A stretch of 64,000 nucleotides of DNA from Nakamurella alba (GTDB lineage Bacteria; Actinomycetota; Actinomycetes; Mycobacteriales; Nakamurellaceae), in contig NZ_WLYK01000006.1 in the NCBI RefSeq assembly GCF_009707545.1, positions 372,001-436,000 on the forward strand, read 5' to 3'. Positions 9,368-16,686 of the stretch are shown here, piece after piece. Made by a program: the position numbers and the translations under genes. Within the stretch, counting starts at the first letter, position 1. Every line of letters begins with the position of its first letter. The notes beneath the pieces were generated by a model. It had not been told where the DNA came from, searched no databases, and saw only the letters and a program-made list of their open reading frames with translations.

Positions 9368-10134
9368 CCCCTATCCTCGAAGCCCGCTCACTGTCGCGCA
9401 GTTTCGGGCACGTCCGCGCTCTGGACGAGGCCGACTTCGAGATCAACGCCGGTGAGGTGGTCGCCCTGATCGGCGACAACGGTGCCGGCAAGTCCACTCT
9501 CACCAAGGCGCTGACCGGCAACCTGGAGCTCGACTCCGGCCAGATCCTGTTCGAGGGAAGCCCGGTGGAGCTGCACGACCCGCAGCAGGTCTCCGCGATG
9601 GGGATCGAGGTGGTGCACCAGGATCTCGCCCTGGCGCCCCATCTGGACCCCGCGCAGAACGTGTTCCTGGGCCGGGAGATCCCGGCGAAGGGGCTGCTCG
9701 GCAAGTTCGGGTTCATGAACAACAAGGAGATGCGCAAGCAGGCCCGCGCCAGCTTCGACGAGCTCGGCGCCACGGTCCGCTCGCTCACCTCCCCGGTGGG
9801 CTCGATGTCCGGCGGTCAGCGCCAGGGCATCGCGATCGCCCGGGCGATCGCCTGGGCGTCGAAGGTCGTGTTCCTCGACGAGCCCACGGCGGCACTGGGT
9901 GTGGTGCAGACCAAGAACGTGCTGGACACGATCAAGCGGGTCCGGGACAAGGGCATCGCGGTGGTCTTCATCTCCCACTCGATGCCGCACGTGCTCGAGG
10001 TGTCCGACCGCATCCAGGTGATGCGCCTGGGTCGGCGGGTCGCGACCCTGCCGGCCGCGGGCACCACCGTCGAGCAGCTCGTGGGCGCCATGACCGGTGC
10101 CCTGGACTTCAGCACCAAGGAGGTGCCGGCGTGA
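9364..10134 (+). CDS. CUT2-type sugar ABC transporter ATP-binding protein (single-domain, FrcA-like)
   Basis: A 256-residue ATPase with Walker A GDNGAGKST (near residue 38), signature MSGGQRQG, Walker B KVVFLDEPTAALG and switch His in FISHS. It carries one ABC domain, unlike the double RbsA/XylG type, so it resembles the fructose transporter subunit FrcA. Its start overlaps the aldolase stop by 4 nt and its stop overlaps the permease start by 4 nt. It powers uptake of the operon's sugar as a homodimer at the inner face of the membrane. Confidence 0.9.
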   Translation: MTPILEARSLSRSFGHVRALDEADFEINAGEVVALIGDNGAGKSTLTKALTGNLELDSGQILFEGSPVELHDPQQVSAMGIEVVHQDLALAPHLDPAQNVFLGREIPAKGLLGKFGFMNNKEMRKQARASFDELGATVRSLTSPVGSMSGGQRQGIAIARAIAWASKVVFLDEPTAALGVVQTKNVLDTIKRVRDKGIAVVFISHSMPHVLEVSDRIQVMRLGRRVATLPAAGTTVEQLVGAMTGALDFSTKEVPA

Positions 10135-11324
10135 CCACCAGTGCCCCCGCGGCGAACTCGAACGCGCCCAGCGTCGACGACCAGCCGACCAGCATGCTCA
10201 AGCGGATCGCCGGTGTGCAGTCGGTCTGGATCCTGATGGTGCTGGTGGTGATCGTCGCGTTCTTCTCGATCACCGGTGGCAGCAGCTTCTTCTCGGGCTC
10301 CAACTTCACCGCGATCCTGCTGAACCTCGCGGTGCTGGCCGTGGTCGGCGTCGGGATGACCTTCGTGATCATCACCTCCGGCATCGACCTCTCGGTCGGG
10401 TCGGTGCTGGTGTTCGCCTCGGTCATCTCGGCCAAGGTGATGGAGGCCATGGGCGGACAGGGTTGGGGCGCAGCCACTGTCGGCATCATCGTGGCCATCC
10501 TGGGCGGCGGCGTGTGGGGCCTGATCAACGGCATCCTGGTCGCCAAGGCCAAGATCCCGCCGCTGATCGTCACCCTGGGCACACTGTCCATCGCGCTGTC
10601 CGCGGCGCAGATCGTCACCGACGGCCTGGACATCCGCTCCGTGCCCCGTGTCCTGACCGAGATCAATCTGTACGACCGGATTCTCGGTCTGCCGGCACTT
10701 GCCTTCGTGGCCTTGATCGTGGTCATCATCGGTGGCATCATCTTGCATCGCACCAAGTTCGGCCGGTACACCTACGCGATCGGTTCGAACGAGGAAGCGG
10801 CCCGCCGCGTCGGGGTCCGGGTGGATCGTCACCTGGTCTTCGTGTACCTGTTGTCCGGCCTGCTGGCCGGCCTCGGTGCCGTGCTCTACCTGATGCGGTT
10901 CGGTACCACCACCATCAGCGGCAACGCGCTGCTGAACCTCAACGTGATCACCGCGGTCGTCATCGGCGGCACCTCCATCTTCGGTGGTGTCGGTTCGATG
11001 TTCGGCACGGTCGTCGGCCTGTTCATCCCCGCGGTGCTGCAGGCCGGTCTGGTGATCATCGGCGTGCAGCCGTTCTGGCAGGGCGTTGCCGTCGGCTGCG
11101 TGCTGATCGCCGCGGTGTTCGTCGACCAGAGCCGCCGGGCGGCGGCGATGCGTGGATCGAAGAGGAAGAAGAAGCCCACCACCCCATCGGTGGGCGCGAG
11201 CAGTGCCAGCAGTGTCAGCAGCACCCCCAGCAGCACCAGTGGTTCCGCCGGAGAAGCGTCGGCGGATCTGCAGAAGACGGTCGGCACCGGGTCGGCCGTC
11301 GGATCACGAAAGGAATCGCAATGA
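10131..11324 (+). CDS. CUT2-type sugar ABC transporter permease (RbsC/FrcC-like)
   Basis: A 397-residue membrane protein with about ten hydrophobic segments. The CUT2 permease hallmarks are ITSGIDLSVGSVLVFASV near residue 82 and AIGSNEEAARRVGV near residue 218. The last ~60 residues are not membrane-spanning: a very basic SKRKKK patch, then a Ser/Thr-rich tail. This extension is uncommon in the family and may be a cytoplasmic regulatory or anchoring tail. GTG start with GTGA overlap to the ATPase. Confidence 0.9.
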   Translation: MTTSAPAANSNAPSVDDQPTSMLKRIAGVQSVWILMVLVVIVAFFSITGGSSFFSGSNFTAILLNLAVLAVVGVGMTFVIITSGIDLSVGSVLVFASVISAKVMEAMGGQGWGAATVGIIVAILGGGVWGLINGILVAKAKIPPLIVTLGTLSIALSAAQIVTDGLDIRSVPRVLTEINLYDRILGLPALAFVALIVVIIGGIILHRTKFGRYTYAIGSNEEAARRVGVRVDRHLVFVYLLSGLLAGLGAVLYLMRFGTTTISGNALLNLNVITAVVIGGTSIFGGVGSMFGTVVGLFIPAVLQAGLVIIGVQPFWQGVAVGCVLIAAVFVDQSRRAAAMRGSKRKKKPTTPSVGASSASSVSSTPSSTSGSAGEASADLQKTVGTGSAVGSRKESQ

Positions 11325-12424
11325 AGCGTTCTGTCGTCCTGAAGACCGCAGCGGGCGCAGCCGTCGCCCTGCTCGCGGTGGCAGGATGCTCCTCCAGCCG
11401 GCCGGCGGAGAGCTCCACCACCGCCGCGCCGACCACGGCGGCCACCTCGGCCGCCACCAGTGCGTCGTCCGCGGGATCCTCCACCTCCGAGGCCACCTCG
11501 GCGGGTTCGTCGACGTCCGACGGCAGCTCGGCCGTCGCCCCCACCTCGGCGAGCAAGAACTACAACATCTCGTTCATCCAGGGCGTCGCCGGTGACGAGT
11601 TCTACATCTCCATGCAGTGCGGCATCGAGGCCGAGGCCGCGAAGCTGGGCGTCACCGTGAACACGCAGGGTGCGCAGAAGTTCGACCCGACCCTGCAGAG
11701 CCCGGTGCTCGACGGTGTCGTCGCCTCCAAGCCGGACGCGATCCTGATCGCCCCGACCGACGTCACCGCCATGCAGGCACCGCTGAAGGCCGCGGCCGAC
11801 GCCGGCATCAAGGTCGTCCTCGTCGACACCACCGTCGACGACCCGTCCTTCGCCGTCTCGCAGGTGTCCTCGGACAACCTGGGTGGCGGAAAGGCCGCGT
11901 TCGACGCCATCAAGCAGCTGAATCCGGACGGCGGCAAGGTCCTGGTCATCTCGGTCGACCCGGGCATCTCCACCACCGACGCCCGCGTGAAGGGCTTCGA
12001 GGACGCGGCCAACGCCGACTCCGCCTTCACCTACCTGGGTGTGCAGTACTCGCACAACGATCCGGCCACCGCCGCGCAGCTGGTCTCGGCCGCCCTGCAG
12101 AAGGATCCCGACATCGTCGGCGTCTTCGCCACCAACCTCTTCGCCGCCGAGGGCACCGCCCAGGGCATCCGTGAAGCCGGCAAGCAGGGTGCGATCGACG
12201 TCGTCGGCTTCGACGCCGGCCCGAACCAGGTCGAGGCGCTGAAGGAGGGCACCGTCCAGGCGCTCGTCGCCCAGCAGCCCGCCACCATCGGCACCGACGG
12301 TCTGGACCAGGCCGTCGCCGCGCTCGACGGCGGCACCATCACCCCGGTGATCCAGACCGGCTTCTCGATCATCACCCAGGAGAACGTCGAGGGCAACGAG
12401 GCTGTGTACCAGTCCTCCTGCTGA
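11321..12424 (+). CDS. Sugar ABC transporter substrate-binding lipoprotein (RbsB-like, type I periplasmic fold)
   Basis: 367 residues. A lipoprotein signal ends in LLAVAGC (Cys ~22), then a ~55-residue Ser/Thr/Ala linker, then a Peripla_BP_4 domain (ISFIQGVAGDEFYISMQCG, DAILIAPTDVTAM, VVLVDTTVDD, VGVFATNLFAAEG, VVGFDAGP). The protein would be anchored to the outer face of the membrane and deliver the sugar to the permease. ATG 11321 has GAAAGGA at 11308-11314 and overlaps the permease stop by 4 nt. It is the last gene of the operon; a strong hairpin follows. Confidence 0.93.
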   Translation: MKRSVVLKTAAGAAVALLAVAGCSSSRPAESSTTAAPTTAATSAATSASSAGSSTSEATSAGSSTSDGSSAVAPTSASKNYNISFIQGVAGDEFYISMQCGIEAEAAKLGVTVNTQGAQKFDPTLQSPVLDGVVASKPDAILIAPTDVTAMQAPLKAAADAGIKVVLVDTTVDDPSFAVSQVSSDNLGGGKAAFDAIKQLNPDGGKVLVISVDPGISTTDARVKGFEDAANADSAFTYLGVQYSHNDPATAAQLVSAALQKDPDIVGVFATNLFAAEGTAQGIREAGKQGAIDVVGFDAGPNQVEALKEGTVQALVAQQPATIGTDGLDQAVAALDGGTITPVIQTGFSIITQENVEGNEAVYQSSC

Positions 12425-12497
12425 CGCAGACCCTCGGTGGTTCCTGGAACGAGCAGTCCCTGACTCACCAGTTCCACCAGCATCACCGCACCAGACC

Positions 12498-12540
12498 CCG
12501 GAGCCCCCGGTCCGCCACAGGACCGGGGGCTCCGGCCTTT
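12498..12540 (+). terminator. Hairpin terminator of the sugar operon
   Basis: A perfect 15-bp GC-rich stem (12498-12512 with 12521-12535, 8-nt loop) 73 bp after the binding-protein stop, followed by a short CCTTT run. The U-tract is weak, as is common in high-GC actinobacteria. Confidence 0.85.
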
Positions 12541-12543
12541 CCC

Positions 12544-12621
12544 GGGAGTCCGGCGGGTCCGGGAGTCCGGCGGGTCCGGGAGGTCCGTGAGGTCCGTGAG
12601 GTCCGGGAGTCCGGCGGGTCC
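12544..12621. repeat. Short tandem repeats: 17-bp and 9-bp units
   Basis: A 17-bp unit GGGAGTCCGGCGGGTCC occurs at 12544-12560, 12561-12577 and 12605-12621. Between the second and third copies lie three 9-bp units (GGGAGGTCC, then GTGAGGTCC twice). The region has no open frame worth calling. The rest of the 425-bp gap up to the IS element (to 12849) shows nothing else recognisable. Confidence 0.8.
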
Positions 12622-12849
12622 GCGGGCAGGCAGTCGGCGGTCCGCGGTCAGTCAAAGAAAGGCAGTCCGGCGGCAAGGCAGTCCGGTCGGCGGCCGTCCG
12701 GGACCACTTTTCGTACGACTCACGGAAATCCGTCCCCGGATGGACCCGGGTCCTGACGCCGCGGCGCTTCGGGGCGGACGCGGACCCGGCCGGCACCCGC
12801 GACCGTGCCCCGCAGTCGTTGCGGGGCCGAAAAACCACACTCCGGCGGA

Positions 12850-12871
12850 TTCAAGCGGTCATCGCAACACC
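12850..12871 (+). repeat. IS30-family terminal inverted repeat, left
   Basis: TTCAAGCGGTCATCGCAACA plus CC (22 bp). It pairs with the reverse complement of 14281-14302, with mismatches at positions 7 and 20. Confidence 0.88.
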
Positions 12872-14260
12872 TGGTGGTTGTGTCGGGTTCAGTAGAGCAT
12901 CCATTCGCTCGGCGGGCGTGGCCCATCCGAGGGTCTTTCGGGGTCTGCCGTTGAGTTCCTGAGCGACGTGGCGCAGGTGGTCCGCGCTGTGCTGGGACAG
13001 GTCGGTGCCCTTGGGGAAGTACTGGCGGAGCAGGCCGTTGGTGTTCTCGTTGCTGCCCCGCTGCCATGGGCTGGCCGGGTCGCAGAAGTAGACCGGGGCG
13101 CCGGTGGCGATGGTGAACGCGCGGTGTGCGGCCATCTCCGATCCCTGGTCCCAGGTCAGCGAAGCCCGTAGGTGCTCGGGCAGGCTGCCGATCAACTGGA
13201 TCAGCACGTCCCGCACCGCGGGGGCATCATGCCCGGCCGGGAGATGCCCGAGCAGCACGTACCTGGTCTGCCGCTCGACGAGAGTGATGATCGCGGAACG
13301 GTTCTCACGCCCGGTGATGAGGTCACCCTCCCAGTGGCCGGGCACCGCCCGGTCGGCGACCTCGGCCGGCCGGTCCGCGATCCCGACCGTGTCGGTGAAC
13401 CGGGGCCGGTCTTGCTGCGGGTCACGGTGCGGTGTGCGGCGGATCCGGCCGGTCCGCAACCCGGCGGCGACCTCCCGTTTCAGGCCGCCGCGGGCCTGGA
13501 CGTACAAGGCCTGGTAGATCGTTTCCACGCTGACCCGCATCCGATCATCGTCCGGGAACTTGTTGATCAGGTCGTTGCTGATCTGCTCCGGTGACCAGCG
13601 TGTTCCCAGACTGGCATGCACGAACGAACGCAACGGACCCGGCACCGCCAGCTTGCACGACCGGGGCCGGACCCGCCGGGCCGCGGACTCCTGCTGCGCC
13701 CGCCACGGCCGATACCCGCCGGCCGGGTCGCTGTTGGCATCCAGCTCCCGCTTGATCGTGGACGCCGACCGGCCCAACTCCCGACCGATCGCCCGCAACG
13801 AACAGCCCTATTCACGCAGCTCAGCGATCCTCTCCCGGTCCCGCAGCGACAGGAACCGCGGGTGCAACAACTTCCCCGAACGGGCGATCGAGGCCTGCAG
13901 TTCCTGGGAAAGCGCAAGTTTCATCTCAGCGGTGTAGCCCACCCGACGCCCGTCCGGATAGACCCGAACATCGCCATCGGCCTTGCGGATCCCGCGATCC
14001 CAGTCGTACGCAGACCGGCGACCGATCCCGACCTGGCGGGCGGCATCCTTGACCGACACGCCCTGCCCCCGCAGCCGGAAGAACTCCTCCCGACCAGGAT
14101 GCGGCCGCCGCCCCGACTTCTTCGGTGCGAGCCCCGCCTTCCGAGCCCAGTGATACGCAGTGTTCTGATGGACTCCCAACTCCCGCGCCACAGCGGTCAA
14201 GCTGTCCAAACGTGTGTAAGCGTCCAGGAACTCCTCCCGGACCCGATCCCAGATCGTCAT
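12851..14260 (-). pseudogene. IS30-family transposase, interrupted by an in-frame amber codon
   Basis: Read as one frame this is ~469 codons from ATG 14260 to TGA 12851-12853. A TAG at 13808-13810 splits it after AELRE and before GCSLRAIGRELGRS. Both parts are in the same frame with no indel, so a single C-to-T change (CAG to TAG) explains it. The first part holds two helix-turn-helix segments (SLTAVARELGVHQNTAYHWA and SVKDAARQVGIGRR). The second has the third HTH and the IS30 DDE core (GHWEGDLITG, LTWDQGSEM, CDPASPWQRGSNENTNGLLR). The second half could start at TTG 13798, but the split should abolish transposition unless amber is read through. Confidence 0.85.
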
Positions 14261-14280
14261 CGCGAACTCCCCTGAACAGG

Positions 14281-14302
14281 GGCGTTGCGATGACCACTTG
14301 AA
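14281..14302 (-). repeat. IS30-family terminal inverted repeat, right
   Basis: GGCGTTGCGATGACCACTTG plus AA; the reverse complement matches the left end at 20 of 22 positions. It lies 20 bp upstream of the transposase ATG, so the promoter is probably near or outside the end. Confidence 0.88.
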
Positions 14303-14644
14303 CTTGCCTCCGTGTAGCGAAACGGCCAGCGAAGCGCCGACCCCGGATCCCGCCGACTCCCGGGCCCCTGCACCACATTCCCGCTGGACCATTGCCCCCG
14401 CCGCAGGCAAATCGGGGACCGTTTCCGTCGCCCACCGATGGTTCCGGTCCCCGATCCCACCGCGACCACCGCTGCCGACCGGACAGCCCCACCTGGCCCT
14501 CCACCCTCGAGAGCCCTTCTCTTCCAGGCGATCTTGACCGTCGCCAACCGCCGCCCGCCAGCGCTCGCGGACCTTCCCGCTCCAGCGCAGAAGCGGTCCG
14601 ACATCCGAACGCAACCGCTCCCACCCGACGCCACCACCCCGCCC
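14303..14644. other. 342-bp gap without a recognised gene
   Basis: Between the IS element and the TOPRIM gene. Frames here are open only because of high GC and encode Pro/Arg/Ser-rich nonsense. No repeat or RNA structure stands out. It may be remnants of a gene disrupted by the IS element, but nothing identifiable remains. Confidence 0.4.
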
Positions 14645-15184
14645 TCAGAGCGAGTCGAGCAGGGCCTTCAACGGTGCCGGCGACCGCTCCACCCCCAGCG
14701 CCCGGACGAGGACCGGGCCGTAGTGGATCTTGCGACCGCTCCCGCTGCCGAAGAAGCGGCGGAGGCGGGCGGTGTCGGGGCGGCCGGCCTGGGCGGGCTG
14801 CCGCTGGAAGGTGCGGAAGGAGCTGAGATGGCCCTCCGCAGCGAGGATCTCCTCGATCACCGGCACCCCCAGCGCCCGGATCAGTTCGTCCTCCAGATCC
14901 TTGACGCAGATCTGGAAGCCGAGCCCGGGCAGGTCCTCGGGCGTCGGGTCGCCGTACCCGGTGCGGCGCAGACCCTCGACGAAGAAACGGGTCTCGGCGA
15001 CGTCGCAGAGCCCGACCACCCGCAACCCGCGGCCCTGCACACCGAACGCCGCCAGGCAATGGCGGATGTTCGTCGCACCGGCCATCGGCAGCACCGCGAC
15101 ACCCTCGGCATCCAGGTCCCGCCCGGCGCACCGGGCCAGTTCCGACACCGCTCCCGCGTCACTCCGACCCTCCACGAGCACCAC
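14645..15184 (-). CDS. TOPRIM nucleotidyl-transferase/hydrolase domain protein (OLD-endonuclease-like, stand-alone)
   Basis: A ~179-residue protein made almost only of a TOPRIM domain. VVLVEGRSD with the catalytic Glu opens it, VAVLPMAGATNIRHCL follows, and GLCDVAET carries an Asp of the metal site. A conserved tail has KDLEDELIRALG, FRTFQRQPAQ and RRFFGSGSGRK. Actinobacteria carry many such stand-alone proteins annotated as ATP-dependent endonuclease, without the OLD ATPase; their role is not established. GTG 15184 is the only standard start nearby. The frame stays open upstream (PLPDARTV looks native), so a rarer start up to ~24 codons earlier is possible. Downstream of the deacetylase-like gene on the same strand. 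Confidence 0.7.
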   Translation of the reverse strand: MVLVEGRSDAGAVSELARCAGRDLDAEGVAVLPMAGATNIRHCLAAFGVQGRGLRVVGLCDVAETRFFVEGLRRTGYGDPTPEDLPGLGFQICVKDLEDELIRALGVPVIEEILAAEGHLSSFRTFQRQPAQAGRPDTARLRRFFGSGSGRKIHYGPVLVRALGVERSPAPLKALLDSL

Positions 15185-15257
15185 GGTCCGGGCGTCCGGC
15201 AGTGGCTCCAGCCAGGCCGGCCGCGGCGTCCGCGACGTCGTGGGACGGGTCAGTGGG

Positions 15258-16628
15258 TCAGACCTCCGGGTCCTGGTTCTGCAGGTCGGCCAGCACGGCC
15301 GGGTCCTGCGCCTCCATCCAGTCGATGAGGTCCCGGTTGGTGACGCAGTAGGTGTCGGCCTTGCCGCAGGTCTCGAGCACGAAGTTGGCGATCGCGTCGG
15401 AGTAGGCGTTGTTGTTCCACGAGTTGAAGTGGTTGCCCAGGATCAGCGGCGCCCGGTTGCCGTTGAACGTCGCGTTGTACATGTCGCGATAGGTGTCCAG
15501 CACCTGCTGCGAGTCCTGCGCCGACTCCGCCTCGGTCACGCCCTCCGAGTTCGCCTCGCGCTGCGTGTAGTAGAAGTTGTAGTCCATCGTGATCTGGAAG
15601 TGGTCGGTGCCGTGGATCGGGTACTCGGCCATCCCGATCTGCCAGATCTTGTTCTCCTTCGACTTCAGCGGCCAGCTGATGCCGTGCTTGGTGAAAGAGC
15701 TGTCGTAGTCCATGTTGTGGGCCTTGTAGGCCGGGAACAGGTCCTCCGCATGGCCTTCCAGGCAGGGCGTGCGGCCGCCGCGGATCTCCGACGGGTCGAT
15801 GTTCAGCTTGTCGGTGATGCCGTTGTTGGCGTCGACGTTCGCCACCAGCGAGAAGAACTGGTCGAGCTCGTTGTTCCAGTCGGCGGTGTTCCACACGTTG
15901 CCGCTGGGGTCGTTGCCCTCGCAGAAGTGGCCGTTGAAGTGGGTGCCGATCTCGTCGCCGCGGTTGATCGCGTCGTTGAGGTCGTTGATCTCGGGCACCA
16001 GGTCGGCCGGCTCGTTCCAGCTGATGGAGGCGGCCCCCGGGTTGTGGCCCGGGCCCTGGTACTTCTCCTTGGTCTCCGTCGTCAGCATGTAGGTGCCGGA
16101 CAGGAAGCCGGTGAAGTGGAACGGCACCTTGGTCTGGATGTCCTTCCAGTACTGCCACTTCTCGTGCCAGCCGACGCCGTCGAAGCTGACCACCACGAAC
16201 TGCGGCGCCTTCTCCCCGGCGGCCAGTTTGGTGATCTTGAAGCCGTCCGGCTCCACCTTGATCACCTCGCCGGTCGGGTCCTGGTACTGCGGCAGGTCCG
16301 CGACGCCGGGGGCGACGGTGCCGGTGGCCGGGTTCGTGCTGGAGGACGTCGAGGGCGGCGCGCTCGAGGTGGGCGGCGCGCTCGAGGTCGACGGCGGTGC
16401 GCTCGAGGTGCTGGGGGCCGTGCTGGTCGACGGCGCCGTGCTCGACGAGGGAGCGGCGCTCGAGCTCGACGGGTCGGCCGGACCCGCGGTCACCGTGACG
16501 TTGCTGGTGACGGTGACCGCCGCGTCGTCGGAACTGCTGCCGCAGGCGCTGAGCAGCAACGATGCGGCGATCAGCGCTCCGGTGGCGGCGATGCGGGAGC
16601 GGGAGCGGTACCAGACCTTCGTTCTCAC
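15258..16628 (-). CDS. Polysaccharide-deacetylase-like secreted lipoprotein (paralogue 1)
   Basis: 456 residues from GTG 16628. A lipoprotein signal ends in LLLSACG, followed by a ~70-residue Ser/Thr/Pro/Ala linker. The ~360-residue domain starts with FVVVSFDGVGW and contains DEIGTHFNGHFC. These look like the NodB/CE4 metal motifs (SFDG for TFDD, HFNGH for HxxxH). Further conserved stretches are FHFTGFLSGTYML and LILGNHFNSWNNNAYSDA. It may deacetylate or otherwise act on cell-wall sugar, but the catalytic Asp pair is incomplete. A close paralogue lies at 18864-20258; both end in nearly identical DNA (WMEAQDPAVLADLQNQ). Divergent from the secreted protein at 16687. Confidence 0.7.
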   Translation of the reverse strand: MRTKVWYRSRSRIAATGALIAASLLLSACGSSSDDAAVTVTSNVTVTAGPADPSSSSAAPSSSTAPSTSTAPSTSSAPPSTSSAPPTSSAPPSTSSSTNPATGTVAPGVADLPQYQDPTGEVIKVEPDGFKITKLAAGEKAPQFVVVSFDGVGWHEKWQYWKDIQTKVPFHFTGFLSGTYMLTTETKEKYQGPGHNPGAASISWNEPADLVPEINDLNDAINRGDEIGTHFNGHFCEGNDPSGNVWNTADWNNELDQFFSLVANVDANNGITDKLNIDPSEIRGGRTPCLEGHAEDLFPAYKAHNMDYDSSFTKHGISWPLKSKENKIWQIGMAEYPIHGTDHFQITMDYNFYYTQREANSEGVTEAESAQDSQQVLDTYRDMYNATFNGNRAPLILGNHFNSWNNNAYSDAIANFVLETCGKADTYCVTNRDLIDWMEAQDPAVLADLQNQDPEV

Positions 16629-16686
16629 CGGACAGACTGTAGTCGCCGCACCACTCCGGGTACGGCGAACGGGAGGAGTCACCCCG

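Larger units (their letters stand above)
12850..14302 (-). mobile_element. IS30-family insertion sequence
   Basis: A 1453-bp element bounded by 22-bp imperfect inverted repeats that differ at two positions. It contains one transposase reading frame on the minus strand, interrupted by an in-frame stop. The left repeat supplies the transposase stop codon. No target duplication is obvious, consistent with the very short duplications of this family or with later change. Confidence 0.9.

Noticed and set aside
3934-12424. Sulfoquinovose (sulfo-EMP) pathway
   Set aside because: PfkB kinase and LacD/YihT aldolase would fit, but there is no sulfoquinovosidase, SQ isomerase or sulfolactaldehyde enzyme, and an FGGY kinase is present instead.
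10886-12838. Long minus-strand frame opposite the sugar-binding protein
   Set aside because: Gly/Arg/Val-rich shadow; the plus strand has a lipoprotein signal and the binding-protein fold.
12425-12849. Small gene in the repeat region before the IS element
   Set aside because: Frames there are made of the 17- and 9-bp repeats and show no initiation signal or domain.
16629-16686. A second cobalamin riboswitch before the 16687 gene
   Set aside because: Only 58 bp lie between the divergent starts and no B12 box is present.
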